Assembly: GCA_934617135.1 (NCBI GenBank)
Contig: CAKTUC010000002.1
Coordinates: 1-60,581 of the forward strand
Direction of reading: 5' to 3'
Origin: an uncultured Collinsella sp.
Lineage (GTDB): Bacteria; Actinomycetota; Coriobacteriia; Coriobacteriales; Coriobacteriaceae
DNA length: 60,581 nucleotides
The translations under genes and the position numbers were made by a program. Positions within the stretch are counted from its first letter, which is position 1. Every line of letters begins with the position of its first letter. Below the pieces are notes generated by a model that was not told the DNA's origin, searched no databases, and worked only from the letters and a program-made list of their open reading frames with translations. This document shows positions 32,935 through 41,500 of the stretch, one piece after another.

Positions 32935-34965
32935 ATGACCGCACCTGCATCCAAGCTGCTCCAGCCCATTACGGTTGGCCCCCTTGAGCTCAAGAACCGC
33001 ATTATGTTCCCGCCGCTGACCACCGGGTACGAGGAGCGTGACGGTTCCATCGGCGAGCGCAGTCTGGCCTTTTATGAGCGCCTGGCCCGTGGCGGCGTGA
33101 GCTACATCGTCATCGGCGACGTCGCTCCCGTCATGACCGCGAGTCCCACGCCCAAGCTGGCGACCGACGCTCAGATCCCCACGTTTAAGGCACTGGCCGA
33201 CGCCGTCCACAAGCACGGCGCCAAGGTCGCGCTGCAGCTGTTCCACCCCGAGTACGACGTGCCCGGCGTCGGCCGCATGGTCATGGGTTCCATGGCCGCC
33301 GCCAAGGCCGCGCAGGAGGCCAAGGCCGCCGGCGACGAGGAGACCTTCGCCGCCAAGATGGCCGAGTCCAACGAGATCCGCAAGCAGGCCTATGCCAAGC
33401 TGCACCACGACATGCAGCACTTTGTGAACGAGGCCACCGTGGAGCAGCTCACCCAGATCAAGGAGGCCATCGCCGCCTCGGCCGCCCGCGCGCAGCAGGC
33501 CGGCATCGACGCCATCGAGGTCCACGGCGACCGTCTGGTGGGTTCGCTGTGCTCCGCGATCCTCAACAAGCGTACCGACGAGTACGGCGGCTCGTTCGAA
33601 AACCGCGTTCGCTACGCGCTGGAGGTCGTCGCTGCCATTAAGGAGGCCGCGCCGCAGCTGATGGTGGAGTACAAACTTCCCGTGATTATGGAGAACCCCG
33701 ACGGCACGCCGCGCGGCAAGGGCGGCCTGCTGCCCGACGAGGCTTGCGAGTTTGCCAAGCTGCTCGAGGGCGCCGGCATCGACATGATCCAAGTCGCGCA
33801 GGCAAACCACACCGGCAACATGGGCGACACCATTCCGCCCATGGGCGCCATGCCCTACAACTGGACGCTGCCCGTGGCCGAGCGCGTCAAGGCCCTGGTC
33901 TCCGTGCCGGTGGCAACCGTCGGCCGCGTGGTTTCGGTCGAGGCCGGCGAGAAGATCCTGGAGGACGGCTCGGCAGACATCGTCGCCTATGGCCGCTCGC
34001 TCATGTGCGACCCCGACATTGCGCTGAAGGCCGCGACCGGCGAGCCTATCCGCGAGTGCCTCAACTGCAACAAGGGCTGCGTCGACGCGATTCAAAACCG
34101 CAAGTACATCTCGTGCGTGCTCAATGCCGAGAACGGTGACGAGGCGACCATCGCCATTAAGCCGGGCGAGGGCGACAAGAAGATCGCCGTGGTGGGCGGC
34201 GGCATCGCCGGCCTGGAGGCCGCGCGCGTAGCGGCCAAGCGCGGCTACGACGTAACCGTCTACGAGGCGAGCGATCATCTGGGCGGCCAGATTGTGCTGG
34301 CTGCCGCGCCTCCGCGCAAGGACGAGATCATGCGCTCGGTCGAGTACTACGAGAAGATTCTGCCTGGCCTGGGCGTAAAGGTTGAGCTCAACCACGCCGC
34401 CACGGCAGAGGACCTCAACGCCGCCGACGCCGCGATTGTGGCCGTGGGCGCGCACGACGTGGTCATCCCCGTTCCGGGTGCCGATTCGGACAAGGTCGTC
34501 TCGAGCTGGGATGTGCTGGCCGGCAAGGTGGAGCTTAGCGGGCGCGTCGCCGTCATTGGCGGCGGCCTGGTGGGCACCGAGACTGCCGAGTACCTGCTGC
34601 AGCACGGTTGCGAGGTGGCGATCGTGGAGATGCTCGACAAGATCGCTGCGGGCGAGTCCGAGACCATTCTGCCGCTGATCATGAGCGACTTTGCCGAGCA
34701 TAACGTGGAGCAGCACGTGAAGACCCGTCTGACCGCCATTACCGACGAGGGCGTGGAGGCCGTGCGCACTACCGAGGACGGCGCCGAGGAGCCGGTGAAG
34801 ATCGCCTGCGATTACGTGGTGATGGCCGTGGGTTCCAAGGCCAACGCGTTTGACCTGGACGGCGTGACGGTGCCCGTGACCTGCGTGGGCGACTGCTCGG
34901 GCGAGCGCACCGCCGACATCGCGAGCGCCATTCGCACGGCGTATCACGCGGCCAACGAGCTGTAG
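32935..34965 (+). CDS. Old Yellow Enzyme/2,4-dienoyl-CoA reductase-type NADH:flavin oxidoreductase
   Basis: 676 residues, the length of the FadH/BaiCD/BaiH type of enzyme. Residues 1-350 are a TIM barrel binding FMN (LKNRIMFPPLTTGYEERDGS, GDRLVGSLCSAILNKRTDEYGGSFENRVRYALEV). At about 370-390 is the [4Fe-4S] segment CLNCNKGCVDAI...SCVLN, and from 400 the FAD- and NADH-binding folds (IAVVGGGIAGLEAARVAAKRG, VAVIGGGLVGTETAEYLLQHG, VGDCSG). It reduces an activated C=C bond of an unknown organic substrate; in gut relatives such enzymes act on bile acids, phenolics and enoates. The residue before GD in the catalytic loop differs from the usual HGAHGY, reading VHGDRLVG. I prefer ATG 32935 (six bases from GAGAGGA) over 32929. 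Confidence 0.9.
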   Translation: MTAPASKLLQPITVGPLELKNRIMFPPLTTGYEERDGSIGERSLAFYERLARGGVSYIVIGDVAPVMTASPTPKLATDAQIPTFKALADAVHKHGAKVALQLFHPEYDVPGVGRMVMGSMAAAKAAQEAKAAGDEETFAAKMAESNEIRKQAYAKLHHDMQHFVNEATVEQLTQIKEAIAASAARAQQAGIDAIEVHGDRLVGSLCSAILNKRTDEYGGSFENRVRYALEVVAAIKEAAPQLMVEYKLPVIMENPDGTPRGKGGLLPDEACEFAKLLEGAGIDMIQVAQANHTGNMGDTIPPMGAMPYNWTLPVAERVKALVSVPVATVGRVVSVEAGEKILEDGSADIVAYGRSLMCDPDIALKAATGEPIRECLNCNKGCVDAIQNRKYISCVLNAENGDEATIAIKPGEGDKKIAVVGGGIAGLEAARVAAKRGYDVTVYEASDHLGGQIVLAAAPPRKDEIMRSVEYYEKILPGLGVKVELNHAATAEDLNAADAAIVAVGAHDVVIPVPGADSDKVVSSWDVLAGKVELSGRVAVIGGGLVGTETAEYLLQHGCEVAIVEMLDKIAAGESETILPLIMSDFAEHNVEQHVKTRLTAITDEGVEAVRTTEDGAEEPVKIACDYVVMAVGSKANAFDLDGVTVPVTCVGDCSGERTADIASAIRTAYHAANEL

Positions 34966-35040
34966 CTAACATCGCGGTGGGGCGGGGCGGTAGCACGGAT
35001 CCGCCTCGCCCGGCTGCGTCCCGACGCGCATAGGCCATCG

Positions 35041-35085
35041 ACCGGGGTGGGACTTGCAAGAACAGCAGGCCCCACCCCGGTTTTT
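35041..35085 (+). terminator. Terminator after the Old Yellow Enzyme gene
   Basis: 11-bp perfect stem ACCGGGGTGGG / CCCACCCCGGT (35041-35051 with 35071-35081) followed by TTTT. Confidence 0.85.
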
Positions 35086-35117
35086 GTTCGAGGAGGCAGA
35101 CTGGCTTAAACGCACCC

Positions 35118-35159
35118 TTAACCTCATCTTCACCTCAAATGAGGCGAAGATGAGGTTAA
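35118..35159. repeat. Long near-perfect palindrome TTAACCTCATCTTC
   Basis: TTAACCTCATCTTC-a-CCTCA pairs with TGAGG-c-GAAGATGAGGTTAA across two central A's. A second partial copy (GACCTCAAAATGAGGTTAAG) follows near 35210-35230. No gene is visible in 34966-35664; this gap holds hairpins and short repeats only. Confidence 0.8.
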
Positions 35160-35289
35160 GATGAAGCAAGCAAACAACTGGGCAAACGCTGAAAATAGGG
35201 CGCAGTTGACCTCAAAATGAGGTTAAGATGAGGCAAAGTTTGAATGGATGTGCGAGCCGTTGCGTGAACAATGCGCGCACGTTTGAGTG

Positions 35290-35325
35290 GGCGGGGAGCG
35301 CCGTATCGGTGCTCCTCGCCTTTTT
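35290..35325 (+). terminator. Free-standing terminator
   Basis: GGCGGGGAGC (35290-35299) pairs with GCTCCTCGCC (35311-35320) followed by TTTTT. No coding region precedes it within 300 bases, so the 35160-35290 segment may be transcribed as a small RNA. Confidence 0.75.
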
Positions 35326-35359
35326 GCCAATAAGAGCGCCCGCTGACCAGCGGGTTCAG

Positions 35360-35439
35360 AAAATCCGAATCTTGAGCACCCGAAAATCCGAATCCTCAGA
35401 ACATGAAAATCCGAATCGCTGACACCCGAAAATCCGAAT
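35360..35439 (+). repeat. 23-bp-period direct repeats AAAATCCGAAT
   Basis: Four copies of AAAATCCGAAT(C) at 35360, 35383, 35406 and 35429, exactly 23 bp apart, with dissimilar 11-bp spacers. Looks like repeated protein-binding sites about two helical turns apart, or a small satellite. Confidence 0.8.
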
Positions 35440-35464
35440 TTGATGCAAGGGGATTGGTACAAGG

Positions 35465-35512
35465 GGGTCAGGTTTGTTTGCACCATGTTGGTGCGAAGTA
35501 ACCTGATCCCTT
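35465..35512. repeat. Two-step hairpin upstream of the surface operon
   Basis: GGGTCAGGTT ... AACCTGATCCC form an outer stem and GCACCA ... TGGTGC an inner stem. It lies about 150 bases before the first gene of the surface cluster. No T run on the plus strand, so more likely an operator or RNA structure than a terminator. Confidence 0.6.
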
Positions 35513-35585
35513 ACATCAAGGGTTTGACTTTTAAGACATCATTAAGGCTTGCGTTGTGGAGCAAGCCGCAGGTCAATGCTATTCT

Positions 35586-35613
35586 TTTACCTTATCGTAC
35601 GGTGTTGTATTCT
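35586..35613 (+). promoter_or_regulatory. Possible promoter of the surface-protein operon
   Basis: TTTACC (35586-35591) and TATTCT (35608-35613) with a 16-bp spacer, about 50 bases ahead of a short leader ORF. Confidence 0.5.
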
Positions 35614-35664
35614 GCCTGATTTCTCTACCTGCGAACAACGGATAAACGCAACCAAGCGGAAAGG

Positions 35665-35694
35665 ATGGCACGCCCGCAAGCAGGGCAAACGTAA
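35665..35694 (+). CDS. Possible 9-residue leader peptide
   Basis: ATG at 35665 has the best ribosome-binding site of the region (GCGGAAAGG) and reads MARPQAGQT then TAA at 35692-35694, three bases before the ATG of the surface-protein gene and in the same frame. The larger gene has only a weak site, so its translation may be coupled to this leader. Confidence 0.35.
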   Translation: MARPQAGQT

Positions 35695-35697
35695 GCG

Positions 35698-36717
35698 ATG
35701 AGTGGCATGGACCGACATAGCGAGCTCAAGCAGCACAAGACGGCGGCCGAGTACCGTCAAACTGCCGACGAGCACGTGCGGACCCTTAAGGATTTCTGGA
35801 AGGATTTTCTGGTGAGCGGTCTGTTTGTACTGGCTGCCATCGTTGCCATTTTTGCATGCCTGGCCTGGTTTGCCGCGAACAATCGAGTGAGCGCCACGGG
35901 GAGTACGATTGGGGCGAAGGCGGATCGGTACACGCTGTCCGCCGAGGGCGAGGGCGAGTCCGACGCCCACGTGGGCTATTACGAGCGTTCCGGGCGCACG
36001 GACACCGAAAAGCAAACTATCGGTGGCCTGGATACGGCCGACGCCATGACGGTGACACTCGGCTCCAACCTCAACAACGAGACCGCGGGCTCTCTGTACC
36101 CGGGTGCTCGCGGCAAGATTACGTTTACGGTGACGCCGCACACGGATGACCTCGGCGATATCACGATCAATCTATCGCGCGTGCTTAAGGCCACGGATGG
36201 TGGCGTTGTCAAAGACGAGGGAACGCTGACGTCCGAGGCAGCGACGCTCCTTGGCTTGGTTAAGGGCCACTTGCTGTTCTTTACGAAATGCGACAACGGG
36301 TATTATTCGGATCGTGTGATAAGCAACCAAATCACGATTCCAAAGAGCAAATTTTGCGAAGACGGCAAAACGACCAACCCCACAAAGAGGTCCGTCCCCG
36401 TCACCCTGTACTGGGTATGGCCGGAGTACTTCCAGAACTTCGTCCTTACCGGCAACACGAATTACTACAAGAATCTGTTTGAGGCAGAGAACGAAGGCTA
36501 CGGCGCCTTGAAAGCAGACGTGAACAAAAACAAAGCAACCTACTTCTACGATCCGTCGAACGGCACCGCCGCCTCTGACCCTCACGACAACGTGGACCCC
36601 TACACCAACGTGGACGCCTACTCCTCGCTCTACAACAACGCGGACGAGAAGATTGGCAACGAGGTCATTTCCATCCAACTCAGAATAACCGCGCAGGAGG
36701 GTACCACCAATGGATAG
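35698..36717 (+). CDS. Single-pass membrane protein, surface cluster gene 1
   Basis: 339 residues. A charged cytoplasmic N terminus of about 38 residues is followed by one membrane segment (VSGLFVLAAIVAIFACLAWF, about 40-60), then an extracellular part beginning AANNRVSATGSTIG. This start of the outer part resembles TasA/camelysin-like fibre proteins, but similarity is limited to that stretch and a beta-rich composition. The middle has a TVTPHTDDLGDITINLSRVL strand region; the C-terminal part is Asn/Asp/Tyr-rich. No sortase signal. Overlaps the next gene by 8 bases, so translation is coupled. The start is preceded by a weak ribosome-binding site and a possible leader peptide. Probably part of a cell-surface assembly. 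Confidence 0.75.
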   Translation: MSGMDRHSELKQHKTAAEYRQTADEHVRTLKDFWKDFLVSGLFVLAAIVAIFACLAWFAANNRVSATGSTIGAKADRYTLSAEGEGESDAHVGYYERSGRTDTEKQTIGGLDTADAMTVTLGSNLNNETAGSLYPGARGKITFTVTPHTDDLGDITINLSRVLKATDGGVVKDEGTLTSEAATLLGLVKGHLLFFTKCDNGYYSDRVISNQITIPKSKFCEDGKTTNPTKRSVPVTLYWVWPEYFQNFVLTGNTNYYKNLFEAENEGYGALKADVNKNKATYFYDPSNGTAASDPHDNVDPYTNVDAYSSLYNNADEKIGNEVISIQLRITAQEGTTNG

Positions 36718-37510
36718 CATCCGCGCACATATGACTGCCGCCCACGATTGGGTCGAGAACCACCGTGCACAGACACTTGCGGTTTTGGTGCTGCTCGCGG
36801 CCATCATTTTTATCATCGGCCTTACCATGACATGGTTCGTAAGCAGCAAAAGCCTGTCTACGGTGGGCAAGATTCAAACGCCCGCGCAGCTTAAGATCAT
36901 GGGTCCCAACCAGACGAGCATCGAGCCCATCGAGATTTCGTATGACGAGTCACGGGGCGATGTTAAAAAAGCAGATGGCACTGTGTCTGTTCGTCGCGCG
37001 TTTTGCGTAAAGAGCAACAACGACGAGAGAAATGACGGTGGTCAGGCATTTGAGCTGCAGGTGGCAAATACCACCAATATCAAAGGCCTCGATATTAAGG
37101 TGTACAAGGTGAAAGATACGACAGCGTCGGGCAAGGGCGATGTGGCCGGCCTGGATGGCGCTGGTAAAAAGTATGCGTGGACCAGGGCTGCGGAGGTGAC
37201 GCCTTTTTACCCGATCAATGCGGATCAGACAGATAAATCGCTAGCCAAAGATCTTGAACAAGTTGACCCAACCTATCAGGAATACAAGAACGTTCAGAAA
37301 AACGCTCGCCCGCTGTACCGGTACCACGAGTTCGAAAAGCGCGACCTCGACGGCTACGACAAGACGGCCAATAAGGCCAACGATGCCACGAACTTCATCA
37401 TCGAATGCACGTGGAATCCGGGCATCGTAACCGAGGGCGACACCAACGTTTCAAACATTAAAGAGACCGACATGGTTTACCTAATCGCTCGCAGCGCAAG
37501 CAGCAATTAA
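36710..37510 (+). CDS. Single-pass membrane protein, surface cluster gene 2
   Basis: 266 residues. The N terminus is about 20 charged residues, then a membrane segment (LAVLVLLAAIIFIIGLTMTWFV, about 25-46) and an outer domain starting SSKSLSTVGKIQTPAQLKIMG. The layout and the WFxxxxxxSTxG sequence after the membrane parallel gene 1. The outer part has no recognised domain; it is Lys/Asp/Asn-rich with strands around GQAFELQVANTTNIKGLDIKVYKVKD. No catalytic motif. The start codon lies inside gene 1 after GCAGGAGG. Likely a structural subunit or anchor. Confidence 0.75.
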   Translation: MDSIRAHMTAAHDWVENHRAQTLAVLVLLAAIIFIIGLTMTWFVSSKSLSTVGKIQTPAQLKIMGPNQTSIEPIEISYDESRGDVKKADGTVSVRRAFCVKSNNDERNDGGQAFELQVANTTNIKGLDIKVYKVKDTTASGKGDVAGLDGAGKKYAWTRAAEVTPFYPINADQTDKSLAKDLEQVDPTYQEYKNVQKNARPLYRYHEFEKRDLDGYDKTANKANDATNFIIECTWNPGIVTEGDTNVSNIKETDMVYLIARSASSN

Positions 37511-37531
37511 CGCAGGAAGGGAGGGCGTCAC

Positions 37532-38527
37532 ATGACAGAGCACAAGAACAAACAATTCGATAATGCCGAGGAATTGGTTTGCGACCAGCCGGATCGGACG
37601 GCCACGCTTGAGCAAGCGTCTCCTGTCGAGCCCTCCCGCCGTAAGCGCCCGTTTTGTCTGGGTCCCAAAGCACGCAAACGCCTGTGGGCAGTCGCGGTGC
37701 TGCTGTGCATTGTTGTGATGGCGACGGGCACCTACCTTACCTACACGGCGTTTTTGGGCGGTGACTTTCTAAAGTCGGTTGTCGTTTCGGGCACGTCGCA
37801 GGCGCTGTTTGCCTCGGACATGCTTACGGGCTACACGAATGAGACGCTGAACGACGGGGACATTGCCGTCCGAAGCGTCATCGCTGACGCTAGTGGGGAA
37901 AAATGCTCCTTTACCTTCCGCATTTACAACCATCTGCTGGGCGACAAGAACAAGGTCAACGACAAGGACGTTAACGCGACGCTGAGCGTGAAGGCGACGG
38001 GAACGACGAAAGCTTGGAGCATCAGCGGTGAGCCTGCGCTGACGGCGGACGGCACGGTTGACCTTTCCTTCCCCGCCAACAAAGCGACGATGTATACCTA
38101 CACGGTTACGTTTGCCAAGACGGACCTCAACAAGGCGTCCTTCACCGTCAGGGCCAAGGTCGGATCCAACAGCCCCGGAACCAACCTTAAATGGCTTGCG
38201 GCCAAGATTGCGCCCGCCGAGCGCGCGGAGGTAACGGCCTCGGGCGTTTCGGGCGAGTGGGTCGACAAGAACGATAGCATTGGCCATTTTGATGCCTACA
38301 ACTATCGCGTGACCGTTACAGGTTCCCCAACAACAGTCAAGCTTACATGGGGCGATAAGGTTGAGCTTGACCCGTTTTTTAAGAAGAATCATTCCGATGT
38401 GAGCGTTGATAGAAAGTCTGTCACGTTCACCATGGATCCCGGGTCGGAAGTCATCACCTTTTACCGAGCGACGGATACCGCACCCGACAGCTGGGATGAC
38501 ATCGGTGTTACATGCGGGGCCGCGTAG
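37532..38527 (+). CDS. Single-pass membrane protein, surface cluster gene 3
   Basis: 331 residues. The cytoplasmic N terminus is longer (about 50 residues, basic just before the membrane: SRRKRPFCLGPKARKRLW). The membrane segment AVAVLLCIVVMATGTYLTYTAF follows, and an outer domain rich in beta strands and Thr/Lys (TLSVKATGTTKAWSISGEPALTADGTVDLSF). The last 80 residues (YNRV-like YNYRVTVTGSPTTVKLTWG, DRKSVTFTMDPGSEVITFYR) resemble an Ig-like or jelly-roll beta domain by pattern only. AGGAAGGGAGGG precedes the start. Third membrane protein of the same layout in a row, followed by the giant secreted protein. Confidence 0.75.
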   Translation: MTEHKNKQFDNAEELVCDQPDRTATLEQASPVEPSRRKRPFCLGPKARKRLWAVAVLLCIVVMATGTYLTYTAFLGGDFLKSVVVSGTSQALFASDMLTGYTNETLNDGDIAVRSVIADASGEKCSFTFRIYNHLLGDKNKVNDKDVNATLSVKATGTTKAWSISGEPALTADGTVDLSFPANKATMYTYTVTFAKTDLNKASFTVRAKVGSNSPGTNLKWLAAKIAPAERAEVTASGVSGEWVDKNDSIGHFDAYNYRVTVTGSPTTVKLTWGDKVELDPFFKKNHSDVSVDRKSVTFTMDPGSEVITFYRATDTAPDSWDDIGVTCGAA

Positions 38528-38591
38528 GCCAACCGCGGACGGTGATTTTGAGACCCCGTACGGGGCATGAGATAGAACGAGGTAAGACCAG

Positions 38592-41500
38592 ATGAGAACG
38601 GCAAAGCGCATAACAACCGCATGCCTGACTGCGATCATGATTTTCCAGGCGCTCGCGCCCTCGACGGAGGTGTTCGCGCAAGAGCTCGACGCCGTTATGG
38701 AGGCGTCCGTCTCTGCCGCGCGCGCCGCGGGCAATACTGCCCGCGGCGTACAGGATGTCGTGGCCACCGCGCTGCAAGATACCGACCAGGCTACATCTGA
38801 TGATGCCGCGACGACTCCGGGCGCCGACGCGGGCGCTACCGAGGGCGGCGACGGTTCTACCAACGCTGGTGAATCGCAAGACTCCACGACCGATGGAACC
38901 ACCAGCGGCGATGCTCCAGCGGAGGGCGACGCGTCCCAAGACGATGCGGCTGCCGATGAGGGTGCTGCTGACGAGGAGCAGACGGATGACGCGGATGCGG
39001 ATGCCGCCGCTCAGGCGGATGCCACGTATGAGTACAGCACGGTTGATAAGCTGAGAAAAGCTATTGGCGAGGCCAATGTTGCTATCGAAGGCGATAAGGT
39101 AACCAAAGTCACCATTGGGACCAGCGAAGATCTGATTAAGCTCTCCAACGCTGATCCCGCCATTTACCAGGATGCGGCTCTCACGAAGGGTGGCGCGACG
39201 GGATCTGGTCTCAATCTATGCAACACGGTGAAGGCCGCGGACGGTAAGGTCCTTTCCTTCTTGGGCCTTGGTGCCCCGAACACGCCTTTTAAGGGGAGCT
39301 TCGACTCGGAGATTTCTCCCATCGTTTTAAATAGGCCCCTGTTCAATAATGTTGAGCTGTCCGCGGATATGACGCTAACACTCACTTGGGAGGGCACGAC
39401 CAGCAATCCCATTGTTGCGACGACGATTGTCGGCGAGGATCATAAGCTGACTGTCGATCTTACGATTGCTCCCCCTGATGATAAGACGACTACGGTCACC
39501 TTGAAATCACCGCTCCTGGGCGAAGTCGCGGGCAAGCTCGCGCTCGACGCCACATATTCGGCAAGAGCGAATAGTCCCCTGGCGATTGACATGCAATCGT
39601 CCACGGGCAACCTGGGCTTGCTTGTGAACACCCTTGCGGCACATGCGTCGCTTACGCTCTCGGGACTGAACGGCCTGCCGGAGAGCTTCAACGGCACACC
39701 TACCATCAGCGCCACGGCCGACGGCGCCAATGCTGGCGGCCTTATCGGCGAGGCGGGCGATGGCGCGACAGTCACCCTTGCTGCAGATATTGATGTCTCG
39801 GCGCTGGGTGTCGCAGCTAAAAACGCGGCGGGTGGACTCATTGGCAAGGCGACCAGGATTACGCTTACCGTGGGCACGGGTAACGACGGAGAAGACGCTT
39901 CGACTGGGAAGTTCGTTGTTAAGCCTGCGCGTGCGGTTGGGTCGTCATCGGCCGGTACGTATGCGGGCGGTCTTATCGGCGATGCCTCGTTTGCTGGGGA
40001 CTTCACCATCAAGGCCGATACCTTCGATTTTGGCGGTGGCGTAGCGCTTAGCGTGTCCAACACGACCAATGCCCCCGCCGCCGGCGGACTGTTCGGCATG
40101 CTCGATATCTCGAACGGCGACGTGATCGTCGACGGCGGCTCGTATACAAGCACGCTGCAAAACGGCAAGGACGACAATAGCAACGTCAATGCGCGCGGCA
40201 ATTACGGCGGCTTGGTGGGCAAGCTGTGGGGTGGTAAGAACGGTACCGCCCTGCATGCGTTCACGGTACAAGATGACGCTAAGGTGTCGTTCTGCATGGG
40301 ATCCAACGGCCAGCTCACCTATGCGGGTGGTCTGGTTGGCTACCTTGGCGAAGGTGGCGAGAGCGAAAATGTGTCCGCTCTGGTTATCAGCGGTGCGACG
40401 GTGACGTGCGCAACGTCGGGCTACAATAGCAACAACGGCAAGTACGGTGGCGCCGTGGGCGTCGTGGACACCAACAACGTGCTGGAAGTGCGTGGCATAA
40501 CAGTCAAAACCTCCAGCAAAGCTACCGTCGATGGCACGAACAGCGGCTTTGCCGGTGTCGTCGGGTCATCGTGGCGCGGCATTATCAAGTTCAGCGGCAT
40601 CACCGACCTAACGGGTGCCGCCTTCGCGGAAAACGACCACACCGCACAGCTGGTCTACGAGAATTTCAACTCGCTGATTTTTGCCTCCGGCAGTGGAAGC
40701 GACATGGACGCCCAAAAGGGCGGCAAGACGAAATGGCAGTATAAGCGTCCCACCACGCCGGTCAAGATCGATGACGTGTACAGCTACGGTCAGGTCATTC
40801 GCCTGGGAGACAAGCTGGACGAAAACCTCATCACCATCGACGAGTCGCACCAGCGGCACTTTGCCTCGAACCTCACAAAAACCGACGGTGGATTTACGCT
40901 GGGAAGTGCCGACGATTTTGCGAAGCTGGCAATCACCTGGCAAACGAGCGGATACTTCTCTGCCGTGAACGATGTCACAAACAGCAACTTTACCAGTCAG
41001 ATTCCTTCGGCAAAGATCAATCTTTCCGACAACATTGACCTTTCGGGAACGGGCCTCACCGGCCTTACCAAAGACCGGGTTCCCAATAACATCGCAAACG
41101 TTGATGAGAACGGGCACGGCTTTACCGGCTCGCTTGATGGAGGTGGCCACATCATAAGCTTGGCCGTGGGCGAGCCCTACGGCGTGCACGGAGACAAGGT
41201 CCTTGACGACAAAGACGCGAGCGCGGGCAACGGCAAGATCTATCGCCACGGTCGCTTGGGCTTGTTCGCCCAGCTGGGCAGCAAAGCTGTCATCAAAAAC
41301 ATAACCGTGGGCGGAAGTCTGCGCTTTGATAACGGCGTCGAGGTTCACGCAGGCTCGTTCGCTGCAACCATAACGGGCAATGCGACGTTTACGGGCGCTG
41401 TCGCCAAGGCCGCGATCGCCTGTGATCAGACGTTTACCAACGCTGCGAATGTGGGTGGCATCGCCGGCTCCGTGACGGGCGCCGCAACGGTGACGTTCGA

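Noticed and set aside
32869..34947. 692-codon frame antisense to the Old Yellow Enzyme gene
   Set aside because: Shadow of a well-supported gene; no recognisable motif.
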